A stretch of DNA of 64,000 nucleotides from Siphonodentalium dalli (lineage: Eukaryota > Mollusca > Scaphopoda > Gadilida > Siphonodentaliidae), in assembly GCA_032622095.1 (NCBI GenBank), contig CP136066.1, positions 50,242,480 to 50,306,479 of the forward strand. The letters are read 5' to 3'. The translations under genes and the position numbers were made by a program. The notes beneath the pieces are model-generated. The model was not told the DNA's origin and searched no databases. It was given only the letters and a program-made list of their open reading frames with translations. This document shows, one piece after another, positions 25,151 through 36,324 of the stretch; the first letter of the stretch is position 1; each line of letters opens with the position of its first letter.

Positions 25151-25151
25151 C

Positions 25152-25258
25152 TGCTGCACACAAAACCACAAATAGCTACATTGCGTGCATGTTTAACGTT
25201 GTTATTTCAACGTTAAACATGTGCGCAATTTTTCTATTTGTGGTTTTGTGTGCAGCAT
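25152..25258. repeat. Palindrome, arms of about 50 bp
   Basis: GCTGCACACAAAACCACAAA ... CATGTTTAACGTTG, then TCAACGTTAAACATG ... TTTGTGGTTTTGTGTGCAGC. A 5-bp centre at ~25,203. Foldback element. Confidence 0.9.
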
Positions 25259-25600
25259 CTGTGCGTAACAATAGGGAGAATGGGTAACCCTGGTGATGCG
25301 GTTGCAGAACACGTAGTAAGTTTCACATATATGTGGCCTTGGTCAATACGACCAAATATAATTTCCAGGTATAAACACAGGCTCTGCCACAGAGTATGTA
25401 GGCAATTTTGGTAAAGTTTGGAATTTATTGAAGATAGCCTATGGTACCCCTTTGTGTGTTGATCAATTGCGTTCATAATATACCACCATGCATTCTTCTG
25501 ATAAAAGCGAAATATTCGTGTTTCATCACTTGATCGGAGGCAATAATGACTACTATTTTGAGATACGGACAATACGATCTACGTATTTTACCCAGTACTA

Positions 25601-26066
25601 TATATGACCCGCCATATCAAATCCAATCGGAAGTCGGGATTTATTTTACCCTGTGCCAATGCATTCTCTTATATATGCGAGTCGACAAGAGGTCGCCTCG
25701 CATATATAAGAGAATGCATTGGCCTAACAATTTTTTACAATTTTAATAATTTGTTCTTGTATTCTTTAATAATTTTATAATTTCACCCATACAGAGCCCC
25801 AGACAAACATGAACAGACGACACTCTTATATATGCTTCTATATATGTGTGGAGCTCCCTGCAGGGTAATGGATGTTTTTATTTTATGTCCTAAAAATTGT
25901 AAGAAACATTTATTTTAAAAAAATGATAAAAAATTGTTAGGCCAATGCATTCTCTTATATATGCGAGGCGACCTATGGTCGACTCGCATATATAAGAGAA
26001 TGCATTGGCACAGGGTAAAAAAAATCCTAACTTCCGACTGGATTTGATATGGCGGGTCACATATAT
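25601..26066. mobile_element. MITE family A copy 2
   Basis: Ends GACCCGCCATATCAAATCC and complement, with two ~69-bp hairpin modules at 25,657-25,724 and 25,942-26,008. The core matches copy 1 in reverse orientation (CACCCATACAGAGCCCCAGA and so on). Confidence 0.9.
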
Positions 26067-26069
26067 GAA

Positions 26070-27300
26070 TATCTCTCACGCTGTTTTACAGCAGTGAGTT
26101 TTGACAGGTTTGATGCAGATATCAATATAAATGATGATCGAGCACATTCGTGAGACTGCTGAGTATATATATTTCGCTTTCTAGAAAAGGTCACATAATC
26201 AATACATCCCGACTAAATCCCATTTTACTGTTTATTTACACTTATATCACACGATTCTAGATAACGAGTACTGATAATATTGTGTTACTTTTTCATTTCT
26301 GGGCGCCCAATAGTCCAGATTTAACCATTGCACGAGACCCTGCTTTCTTTGTAAGAATTCGTACATCTCTGATCAAACTTTTCTATTATGCTCTGCAATC
26401 ATTCAACCTTGCATAATTCGAGCGCTTGTTCACTCTTATAGGACTAGCTATTAAATTCTGCACAAAATATAAATTTCATTCGATTTTTCCATTTTGTCGG
26501 CCATTTTGTAACACATATACATATATGGTTTAACACTAAGCATTGTGTGTGTACATTAAAATTTATTGCGAATTTGGCATTAACTGCAGTTAGCTGGAGT
26601 ATTTACCAAAGCAGATCAGCATTGTCCGATACCAATATCCATTGTGGACGCCATCTTGGATCCTGAATTTTCCCATGAGCGGATTTTGGATATGTTGTTC
26701 CTGGTGTTTTTCCGCGTCGAATGACACCAAAATCATATTGTATCCTATTTATTACGGGTTCAACTCTCCCACGATCACACTATAGTGTAGACAACGATAC
26801 TTTTGTGGTTTAGTTTGTTCCATTGCCTAAGTGGCAATAAAGTAACGAATCGTTCAGTTATGGTACCAGTATATGATACGAATGTTGCTATATATAAGAC
26901 TAATGATATAGTTGTATTCTTCAGACAAAAGGTCTTAAAGGCATTGGATTCATTTAACAATTCTTACACTTGTAGTTTTCATCCATGGACGGGTAACAGT
27001 TGAAACAATATAGGTTTTTACGAAAAACACTGGGTAGCTGTTTGTTATATCTTCTGATATATGTCTCGTTTAAATTTGGAACGTGGTAAAACTGACTGTA
27101 AAAATGTATCAAGTTCTTTCAGAGTTTTGGGAAGATATGGTATGGGAGTTTTTCGGATGTTCTAGTTTTTGTTCCACCTAATTTGCCACTCTGTCTTGTT
27201 ACCATTGTTGGGTATATGCGAGTGTTTTGAAATGAGTGTGGTAGTTGGTTGCAGAACCAATAGTTCATGAATTTATAAGCGCGTAATTTATAAAGATCGT
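26070..27300. other. No recognisable gene
   Basis: 26,570-26,760 shares diverged text with 23,335-23,470 on the opposite strand (GATTTTGGTGTCATTCGACA and complement), so an old inverted dispersed repeat. Otherwise nothing seen. Confidence 0.45.
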
Positions 27301-27309
27301 GAGCTTTCA

Positions 27310-29720
27310 GTATTTTACTTTTTTTAAAAGAGGATCTGTGTGACTGTTACATTTATTATTATGTAAACCCGAATTGCATTTTTCTGCAATACTATTAATT
27401 TATTGAACGTATTCGAGTTTCCCCAAATTTCTATGCCATATTTTTGATGAATATGAATTAGACTGTAATACAACTGTCGTAAATTCCTTTCTGGTAGAAT
27501 ATGTTTAACTCTGTTAATTGCATATATAGCTCTAAGACATTCTTGGTGCAATGGCAGCCGAGTGATTATTGAAGGTTAAGTTTTCGTCTAGATGAATACC
27601 AAAGAATTTGAAGGATTTTTCTTTACATTTGCTTCCTATTCTTTCAATGATTTGACCATTTATCTGTACAGTATGTTTTGTGCACCTATAGTTTCCACCT
27701 GGCGGTTGGAATCAAATATATTTGGTTTTCTTGGCATTTAATGACAGTTTGTTTGCCTTGCACCATTTGTTGAGTAATTCATATTGAGTATTTGTGCGTT
27801 TAAAAAATCTAGATTATGATGAGACGCATATACAGTGGTGTCATCTGCAAATGATAGAAGGGATAGTGATATATACTCCAGTGCATGTCATTCGCGTAGA
27901 TAAGAAAAAGTAAAGGACTTAATGTAGATTCCTGTGGGACACCATTTGTTATCGGAATTTCACTTGAGACACAACAGTTACCGTCCAAATCTACATATTG
28001 CGTTCTATCCTTTAAATAATTAACTCCCAAACCATTGTTTTATATTGCCTCGGACTCCATAAAATTCAAGTTTAGTTATTAGTATATCGTGATTTATTGT
28101 ATAGAATGCTTTTGAAAAGTCAATAAAAGTTGTTAATGTACAATCTTTTGATTTCTTGTCATTATTAATCACAATGTCGTTAAGAAGTTTATAGTGTGGA
28201 CCGTGGACTGACCTTTGCGGAAGCCATATTGTTCTTTATAGAACCTATCATGGAAACATTCCACTAACCTATTACATACCACTTTTAAAATGTTGGGAGG
28301 ATACAAATTGGACGACAATTTTCAATCATATCACTTTCATTGATTTAAATAGAGGAATAAATCTAGCCACTTTCATCTCATTTGGAACAATGCCTGCTTC
28401 TAATAAATTATTTATTATATGACATAGAGGTATTGAAATTTCGTCAATAATGTTTCAATAGGGCTGCTGAAATCCCCTTGTTAACTCTACTTCGTTTATT
28501 CTTCATTTTATTAACAATATAACTCAATTCTTCTATTGTGATGGGCCGCATGAACATACTTATAATTGAAGGTTGGCCAAGGTAGCTTGAAAAATTCAAA
28601 TTAGAGTTAGTCGATATTATTTCTGCTGCGCGTGTGCCCATTGTTGACAAGAATTTGTTAAATTATTCAGACACTTGCCGTTTGTCGTGGATATTTTTCC
28701 CTTCAATCACAAAAGTGTGGGATTATTGTGGTTTCTTGTTGCTCTTTTGAATGACTTCGCGTAATATGTTCCAAGTTATGTCCATGTCAGATTTACAAGA
28801 GTTCAGAATATTCTCATAGTATGTCCGTTTGCTATATCTTTTAATTCGATTAAAGTATCTTCAATATTCCTTATATAGTTCAATATTATTGTCAGTAGGG
28901 TTCTTCAGTTTCTTTCTATATAATGTATACATTGTATGTAAGTAATGACGATTTAAGGAGCCCATCGTTATCCAAGGCTTTATTGTTATGAGTTTTGGTT
29001 TAATTTTTACTTCTCTGAGTGGAAAGGCAATATCATAACCTTTTTAAAAAAAAGATTCATGAATGAGTCATACGACTCACCAGGACTAGATGCTTGTAAC
29101 ACTGAGTCATCATTAGTCGAAGACAATATATGTTTAAAACATGATAGATTGTCTTCAGAAAAGCTCCTCTGTAATTGTGTTCCTAACTGTTGATGACTCG
29201 GGAGAATGCCTTTTTCACGATAAAATGTACCAAAATGGTCACTGACATCGGTTATATTACAACACCGGATTGGAAGCTCATCGAGTGGTCATTAGTACGT
29301 ATTTGGTCCATCAATGTGGCAGATAAGTGGTAGCTCTTGTCGGCCTAAGGATGGTTGGTAGAAACCCATGAGCAAAAAAACGAGTTAATAAATTCATTTG
29401 ATTTCACGTGTAATCCGAATTTCAATATTATAATCACCAATTAAAAATCCTTTTTTGTGTTCAGAATTATTTTTTGTCATTACATGTATCTCCTTCATTG
29501 TTTTGATAAATTGATCTATGTCAGCCTTTGGTTGTGTTTTTGGTCTGTATATAACTCCGACAATATACGGCTTTCCACGATTTTCGGATATCCCTACTAC
29601 GAATAGTGATTCAAAAAAAGTAAATTTGGTAATTTCAACAAAAGGCCATAATTCTGGTGAAAATTGGCTTGCGGAACCAAAATTTGAACTGGAGTATTTT
29701 GCGAATGACAGACGGACAGG
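27310..29720 (-). pseudogene. Decayed non-LTR retrotransposon (endonuclease and reverse transcriptase)
   Basis: On the minus strand, from high to low coordinates: an endonuclease piece with VGVIYRPKTQ and FLIGDYNIEI (~29,570-29,400) followed by FFAHGFLPTI. Then an RT-side piece ending in MKNKRSRVNKGISAALLKHY (~28,650-28,440). Then an RT core with ITNGVPQESTLSPLLFLIYA (~27,950-27,900) and FADDTTVY in a shifted frame (~27,845). Last, LYYSLIHIHQKYGIEIWGNS and LQKNAIRV near 27,360-27,480. Frames change and stops interrupt, so it is a dead LINE of the Jockey/CR1-like group. Clade not settled. Confidence 0.88.
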
Positions 29721-29906
29721 TGCACATAAGAAATGAGTCTTATGTGCCTATGAATTATGTGGCTAAAAATATATGTTTCAACAGCGACTTCTGAAGAAAA
29801 TTATGCATTTAGTAGACACATAACTTTCTTTAGAGGCACCAAAGAAACATAAATTTTTAGCCACATAATTCACATAATTGTCCATTGTGATACTGTTGTA
29901 TGTTAA

Positions 29907-30149
29907 CCCTTTGAGTGCCAGGGGCCGATCTCATCGGCCCTAAACCTACAAAATAAGTCTGTTAAAGAATATAAGAATAAATTATTAAAATTGTAAAAAA
30001 TTGTTAAAAAAACAAATAAAATAAAAATGTTAGGCCAATGCATTCTCTTATATATGCGAGGCGACCTATGGTCGACTCGCATATATAAGAGAATGCATTG
30101 GCACAGGGTATATGGGTTGATACAAAAATCGGATTTGGCACTCAAAGGG
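29907..30149. mobile_element. TTAA MITE, CCCTTTGAGTGCC family copy 1
   Basis: Flanked by TTAA at 29,903-29,906 and 30,150-30,153. Ends CCCTTTGAGTGCCAGG and TTGGCACTCAAAGGG. piggyBac-like ends and target. It holds a single ~69-bp hairpin module (30,033-30,101). 243 bp, non-coding. Confidence 0.93.
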
Positions 30150-30269
30150 TTAATTCATTACTGTATGCTACATATCAAATAGTACAAGCGCAGAACGCGA
30201 ATGATTAGCCACTTCTGGGGTCAAAAAATAAAATAGGTAGCCACGTAAAACAAAAGGCACATAATGTCA

Positions 30270-30980
30270 GATGGTAATATGGAGTCATGGACCCAGGGGG
30301 GGGTGGAAAAAAGTTTTTCCGAGCACGTATGCCAGGGTGTGTGGGTGGTCGATAGGACCAACAAACAATTTTTTCCGCAACTCAAAAATATTTTTCCTGC
30401 AAGTCTTTTTGACTGTTTTGGCAATGAATTTGGCTTAAAACACATCTATATGTCAATATTAAATAAATGACAAATTTCACGATGATCAGACAAACAGTAT
30501 AGCCTGTAGCCCATGCTAATGGATTGAATTTTGAAATCCAAGATGGCTGCTGGCAGCCATGTTTTTTTGGACCGATTGACCCCAAAATGACTTGTTCCTA
30601 TTTACATGTCAATAATAACATCCATGACTAATAGTATGCACAGAAATTCATATACAGCTGTTTACAGTGAATTTCCCCCTGCAAATCTCTGTTTTAGTGT
30701 TAAAAGGGGGGGGTGGGTGTCCAAAAATGGTCGGAAAAAAACTGCCGAAAACGGAAAAAAATTTGGACGCGGGGGTGGGTCCCAACAAGGGTCGAAAGTC
30801 AAAATCAGCATACGTGCCTGCAATTTTTTTCCCCGACTCCCCCCTGATGGACCAGGGAATTTTCCAGGGCTGTTTTTATATCTGTTACAGATATGGGCAC
30901 CCAAACTCGAGAAGCCCAAATGTCCCCAAATTCCTAGTGGATAGTATTGAGTCAACGTGAATTTTCCAAGGAAATTCAAC
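30270..30980. repeat. Satellite-related monomer plus G-rich companion sequence
   Basis: 30,470-30,625 is a single monomer of the 56.1-60.2 kb satellite (AATCCAAGATGGCTGCTGGC, then GACCCCAAAATGACTTGTTC). 30,290-30,420 and 30,680-30,860 match the G-rich material that follows the satellite near 60.25 kb. The two parts therefore move or duplicate as one composite element. Confidence 0.7.
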
Positions 30981-31204
30981 AATATGCTATGTAAATAAAA
31001 AATCTGCAGTCGCAATAGAACCTTTATTTATCTGTGTTGGTTCAGCGCAGAAGTCTTATTAAGTTATATGGGGATACATGTATCCACTGCTGGAAAATAG
31101 GTTTGCCCAAATTATCTCTGGATTCTTCCCTGTCATGGACACAAATCACATAGACTGTCACCCTCCAAATATCAAGTGATATTTTTCTAAATAGCCTTCT
31201 TTAA

Positions 31205-31430
31205 CCCTTTGAGTGCCAGGTCGATTTTTGTATCAACCCATATACCATGTGCCAATGCATTCTCTTATATATGCGAGTTGACCATAGGTCGCCTCGCATA
31301 TATAAGAGAATGCATTGGCCTAACAACTTTTTATTTTTTTTACAATTTTAATAATGTATTCTTATATTCTTTAACAGACTTATTTTGTAGGTTTAGGGCC
31401 GATGAGATCGGCCCCTGGCACTCACAAGGG
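31205..31430. mobile_element. TTAA MITE, CCCTTTGAGTGCC family copy 2
   Basis: Flanked by TTAA at 31,201-31,204 and 31,431-31,434. Opposite orientation to the copy at 29.9 kb and contains one hairpin module (31,251-31,319). The right flank is the first unit of the 41-bp array. Confidence 0.93.
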
Positions 31431-31434
31431 TTAA

Positions 31435-32495
31435 ATGTATAGGGCATGTTAACCATTTCATGACTGGACCTTTAAACGTATAGGGCATGTTAACCATTTC
31501 ATGACTGTACCTTTAAACGTATAGGGCATGTTAACCATTTCATGACTGGACCTTTAAATGTATAGGGCATGTTAACCATTTCATGACTGGACCTTTAAAC
31601 GTATAGGGCATTTTAACCATTTCATGTCTGGACCTTTAAACGTATAGGGCATGTTAACCATTTCATGACTGGACCTTTAAACGTATAGGGCATGTTAACC
31701 ATTTCATGACTGGACCTTTAAACGTATAGGGCATTTTAACCATTTCATGACTGGACCTTTAAACGTATAGGGCATGTTAACCATTTCATGACTGGACCTT
31801 TAAAGACACGGTTGGCCTTGGCGGTGGGTATCCTGTGAAAATATCTCCACCCGTCAAAAACCGCCACAAACAGAAAGAACATCAAAATGTAGATAGACTT
31901 TGTCCGTATACAAATAAGAAATATCGCATAAACAGTATGTTATGGTCATATGTTTTACCATTGTTATGTAAACAAAAGCATAAAAAGTTACTTTTCTGGT
32001 GTTTGTTTATATTATGATGGTAAACACAAAGAGCGTTCTTTGTTGGTGAATACCTGATATGGAACTAATAAAGAGCGTTTATGCCATTTGTGTGTGATTA
32101 GCCAGTAGCAATGTGCTGTCTTCTGTAACACAATCAGGCTCTTGCTTAGGTAAAATATAGTAGGTCTTTATGATAACATGCTGTTTACGCGATGGTCATG
32201 GTATATATGAACGGAACTGTATGCGTTTTAATGTTTTTCTGTTTACGGTGTTTGGAACAAATATGAATATTTTCGACAATTAAGGCCGCACGTGCCTTTA
32301 AACGTATAGGGCATGTTAACCATTTCATGACTGGACCTTTAAACGTATAGGGCATGTTAACCATTTCATGACTGGACCTTTAAGCGTATAGGGCATTTTA
32401 ACCATTTCATGACTGGACCTTTAAACGTATAGGGCATGTTAACCATTTCATGACTGGACCTTTAAACGTATAGGGCATGTTAACCATTTCATGAC
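31435..32495. repeat. 41-bp tandem array, about 14 units, split by a MITE
   Basis: Unit: TTTAAACGTATAGGGCATG, then TTAACCATTTCATGACTGGACC. About 9 units lie left of the MITE at 31,804 and about 5 right of it. The TTAACCATTTCATGACTGG part matches the terminal sequence of the MITE that begins at 32,484, so the array grew from a MITE end and its flank. Confidence 0.95.
31804..32297. mobile_element. TTAA MITE inserted in the 41-bp array
   Basis: Starts AGACACGGTTGGCC after TTAA (31,800-31,803) and ends GGCCGCACGTGCCT before TTAA (32,298-32,301). The inside has arms with CAGAAAGAACATCAAAATGT-like sequence, shared with 45,638-46,005. Joining the flanks restores ACCTTTAAACGTATAGGG, the array unit. 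Confidence 0.88.
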
Positions 32496-32865
32496 TGGAG
32501 CTTGCTGAACTTTTGTGAAAACCCTGTAACAATGCATTCTCTTATATACAGTAATGCCCTAAATAATCGACTTCAGTATTCGGAAAGCTCTCAGTGAGAG
32601 CTTTCCGATGAATAGCAACAAGCCATATTTCCGACTAAATCCCAAAAAAATCCCCATATTAAGGAGTCGATTATTTAGGGCATTACTGTATGTGAGTCTC
32701 CAATAGGGAGCTATGCATATATAAGAAAATAATTTGGCACAGGATATTTACATTGACCTTGTAAGCTAGTGCATTCTCTTATATATGCGAGGCTCGCATA
32801 TATAAGAAAATGCACTGGCACAGGATCTTTCATGCTGCACCAATGCAGCTCCTGTCATGAAAAGG
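32484..32865. mobile_element. TTAA MITE, CATTTCATGACTG family, with a nested MITE
   Basis: Ends CCATTTCATGACTGGAGC and GCTCCTGTCATGAAAAGG next to TTAA on both sides. Contains a degenerate hairpin module at 32,528-32,750 (broken by an inserted element) and a second at 32,770-32,825. Confidence 0.82.
32549..32688. mobile_element. Pogo/Tigger-type MITE nested in another MITE
   Basis: 140 bp, ends CAGTAATGCCCTAAATAATC and complement, flanked by TA on both sides. CAGT ends and TA target are typical of the pogo branch of Tc1/mariner. It interrupts the hairpin arm TCTCTTATATA|TGTGAG, which is uninterrupted elsewhere. Confidence 0.93.
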
Positions 32866-33309
32866 TTAAAGAGTCTATTGAAAATCTGTTACGTGGCCAG
32901 CTAAGTAACAGAAATTAGCCACACAAATTGTACTAAAATTTAGACACATAGATGGTGCTGGTGAGAGTGGACGGAGAGACGGACTGACAGACCAATAACA
33001 TAATATGTCCTGTTTTTTTAAAACGGGTGTATAAAAGAAAACAATATTCAAAAAGACACAACATGAACAATATGTTGGATTTCTGTGGATACAGCCAACC
33101 AATGTGCACAAAAGCAACTTAACTTTTAAGTCAATTTCCCATTAATCAGGCCCCACCTGCATGGTCGCAAAACCCCACGTGCATGGTCACAAAATCACAC
33201 GTGCATACAACCTTTTTATTCGCGTTCAGTCGGTCAGGAAAAGTTTTAATCGGTATGACATAATTATGGTACCCTGCCAAATTTTCACACGATTCGTCAA
33301 ACAGAAGCT

Positions 33310-33735
33310 AATGTCTGCACACAAGTCTGAGTTTAGTGTGCCTGTCATTTGCAGAATGAGGACCCCAGAGGGTGAATTTATTGACGATATTCCACATAGC
33401 GGGCTGGCATCACTCTGGGGACCTCATTCTGCACGACCTCATCTGCTACGGATTGACTCAGATTGAAGTTCCCAAATGGTGAATATTGTGATGTACACCC
33501 ATCGGGAACTTTGATTATGCAATGTGTCGTCTGCCAATTTGGGGATATAGAGAAACTAAACTAAAAAAGATATAGAATCTATGTGAAGAACATTCTATGG
33601 AAATTTGAAAATAAAGAAACTTTCAGATAAGATGAGGCCTAAGCAGAATGAGGTCCCCAGAGTATAAATTCACCCTCTGGGGACCTCATTCTGCAAATGA
33701 CAGGCACACTAAACTCAGGCTTGTCTGCATATATG
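33310..33735. mobile_element. Palindromic MITE with GCAGAATGAGGTCCCCAGAG ends
   Basis: Left arm TTTAGTGTGCCTGTCATTTG, GCAGAATGAGGACCCCAGAG; right arm is its complement ending near 33,735. Related fragments at 40,905-41,455 and 50,170-50,290. The internal GAGGTCCCCAGA motif occurs several times on both strands. Confidence 0.8.
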
Positions 33736-33739
33736 AATG

Positions 33740-34660
33740 ATAAATGTATATTCTTTTAGCATTAGAACATATGATTTTAGATACCAAACACAAATACCAA
33801 TTACAGGGTTGGCTCTTAAAATTGTTTTACATTTTATTTCCAAAGTCTCTAATATTCCACGAGAAATATATATTTCTAGTCTTCGGAATTGGCCACATAT
33901 ATAGTAGATGGCAGAGACTGTAACTAATTTAGCAAATCATTTACACTTAAGTCAATTAATTTCTGCGTATTTCCATGACAGGCTACACCGGTTTATGAAC
34001 ATAGCCTCAGTCGGGTTTGTATGTAAGCCATGTATGGAAGCCGGTATATCTGAAGAGAGTGCATGACAGAGCGAATGGAGTGAGTCTGTTTTTTTGTTGA
34101 CAAATTGAATAAAATAACTTTTTACTTTCGTATACTGATTAAATAAAAGCCACAGGCAACTGTAAGTACACTTGGAGCTAGCCAATGCAGAGGTGGGATG
34201 CTTCGTTGGTGTGTATATAAACATTTTAATTAAATACTGTGTGCGAACTAGACCAAGTCTTCTCAGTCCTCAACAGCTTGGGATATCGGTTGGGATGACG
34301 CTGTTTTTGTGTTTTTGGACTGAGTCCTTCCCCATTGCACTTCTATAATGGATGTTCATTCAAAAGACGTACGACATCTAAACATGGAGCCCAGGCATTC
34401 ACATAAACCCCTGAATGTGATTGATCACCTGACATGTCCGCAATTAATCTTTCTTCAAAATGATATAGCATCTACCGTCATAAAGGTATAGTGATGATAT
34501 GATCATTTAATATATTGTTTACATGCATTTTCTGATAGGACGAAGTTCTCTTGAAAACTAAGCTTTGTTTACTTATACATGTATATCTCTTTGACATTTA
34601 ACGGACCTCAGATATATGTATGCTTGATATCATCATGCTTGGGAAAGGCTGCCCTCTATT
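33740..34660. other. No recognisable gene
   Basis: Spacer. A CAGTCCTCAACAGCTTGGGATATC passage near 34,270 is inverted at 35,100-35,150 (GATATCCCAAGCTGTTG), flanking the SINE, so the SINE sits inside an older repeat. Confidence 0.45.
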
Positions 34661-34668
34661 GTTCATAT

Positions 34669-34985
34669 AGGGGGCCTCGGTGGCTCAATCGGTTAGGGGT
34701 ACAACTCCAAGCCGTTTCGCCCTCCAGCGCTGGCGATTAGGGTTCAAATCCACATGTTTCCATCGTGGACTTTGTAACTCGAAATCTTTATCTGGTGGGG
34801 TTACCAGTTACTCGCCGATGGCCGGTGGTTTGCCGCACATGGTTGATGAGTTTATCAGCCATTGAAATCACTGTTAGATTAGTCGCAAGTGTGCGGATTT
34901 CCTCCACCACTAAAACTGGCAATGTCGTGCTATGGCCTTAGTGGCTAAAGCGACAATAAACCCCAATCAATCAATCAATCTATGT
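34669..34985 (+). mobile_element. tRNA-derived SINE
   Basis: The head resembles a tRNA gene: an A-box-like TGGCTCAATCGG at 34,680 and B-box-like GGTTCAAATCC at 34,741. The body (CCTCCACCACTAAAACTGGC, GGCTAAAGCGAC) ends in an (AATC)n tail. A tRNA-derived SINE with a conserved central domain of the kind seen across marine invertebrates. Not a functional tRNA: no cloverleaf or acceptor stem is evident. Confidence 0.82.
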
Positions 34986-35417
34986 TCATATATACAAACC
35001 TTCCATTTGTCCTAATCTGAAGACATACAAGCAATATAACTCCCGCCCATGATTCTGTGCGTAAAGTCCGTTATTGAAGAGTAACGGGGCAGGACTCAGT
35101 CAAAAATCAGCATCATCCCAACTGATATCCCAAGCTGTTGTGGACTGAGAAGTCTTGATCTATGGGCGAGCATGCTTTTTAAACATTTTTGGCCTGAGAA
35201 GTGGGAAATTGACTTTGCATGGTTTAACTAACTTAAGCGAAAGTTGTTGTCTTTGTAGGTTTTTCCAAGTGTTATCTATCCTGAAACGCATTAAATGTCT
35301 GCTCCTTTCCATACGCATTTAACTTAATAGTTCCCACTGATATGTTCATTGATACAAAGTTATGAAAGATTTGTATATTCTTATAGTTTTGTGTACTCAA
35401 ACAATACAATGTATTAA

Positions 35418-35797
35418 AGGTACTCAATCCAAGTCAATGGTCCCCATATCATCAGATTCCAACAACATTTTTTTTTAAATGCCGCTTCAGTTATCAGAAT
35501 CGATTAATTGCCCCAAAATAATGCTAACCACAGTCAACTATAGTATTACATTGCCCAAAACCTGTTATTTATCAACATTTTGTTCAATGAAATTTTGCCG
35601 GCTTGTCAAATATCCGACAAAAAAAGCCACTTGATTTTAGAGTTATCCACCTTGTGGTGAAAAATAATAGATTTTAAAAATCGATACCTGATCACTCTGA
35701 GCTTTGATGGGTGGGTTCCTCGACTCGAAACAAATATTTTTTACCCCCAAAGCCAAATAAATAGTAATTGAGGGGCGCTTAATCGGATTGAGTACCT
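35418..35797 (-). mobile_element. TTAA MITE, GGTACTCAATCC family, intact ends
   Basis: AGGTACTCAATCC to GGATTGAGTACCT, with perfect TTAA at 35,414-35,417 and 35,798-35,801. Opposite orientation to the copies at 19.4 and 21.1 kb. 380 bp, non-coding. Confidence 0.92.
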
Positions 35798-35875
35798 TTA
35801 ACAATGAGATAGACTGCAAGGAATAAATATATTTACAATTAAACAAAATATGTGCAGAAAGGAGCGAACAGTTAA

Positions 35876-36256
35876 TCCTTACCCAACAGAACGGCCCTGT
35901 GCCAATGCATTCTCTTATATATGCGAGTCGACCATAGGTCGCCTCGCATATATAAGAGAATGCATTGGCTTAACACATTAAAAATTATAAAATTGTTAAA
36001 GAATGTAAGAAAAAATGGTAAAAAGTGTTAAATTTTTTTTTTTTTTAGGCCAATGCATTCTCTTATATATGCGAGGTCGACTCGCATATGTAAGAGAATG
36101 CATTGGCAAAGGGCATAACTGTAACCATCACAATGTGGTCAATGAGCCAGTTCCAATGATATCCATATTTGTATGGTTTTATTGAGACAGACCCAAGATA
36201 ATTTAGGCTGTTCAAGCTTTATTTGGCCGTTTTTGGCCGGTTTGTTGGGTAAAGGG
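35876..36256. mobile_element. TTAA MITE, family P copy 2, at the 3' end of GTF3C1
   Basis: TTAA at 35,872-35,875 and 36,257-36,260, ends TCCTTACCCAACAGAACGG and GTTTGTTGGGTAAAGGG. Two hairpin modules, the second shortened. It begins 68 bp downstream of the GTF3C1 stop, so the 3' UTR of that gene probably runs into it. Confidence 0.92.
36176..36222 (-). terminator. Candidate polyadenylation signals of GTF3C1 inside a MITE
   Basis: Minus-strand AATAAA sites near 36,217 and 36,177, about 105 and 145 nt past the stop codon, both within the MITE. No canonical site lies between the stop and the MITE edge. Whether cleavage happens here is an inference. Confidence 0.4.
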
Positions 36257-36324
36257 TTAACTCATAGTTCAGCGAGTTTCCAGGATAGATGACTTGAAAA
36301 ACATACGAAGACAACACTTTCAGC

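Noticed and set aside
29518-29736. Plus-strand 72-codon open frame
   Set aside because: Antisense to the LINE endonuclease relic that reads GVIYRPKTQ on the minus strand.
30606-31015. Overlapping open frames of about 100 codons on both strands
   Set aside because: They cover homopolymer-rich repeat text shared with 60.25 kb; no domain and no consistent frame.
34669-34760. A functional tRNA gene
   Set aside because: The boxes are present, but the sequence continues into a SINE body and AATC tail, and I could not draw an acceptor stem or cloverleaf.
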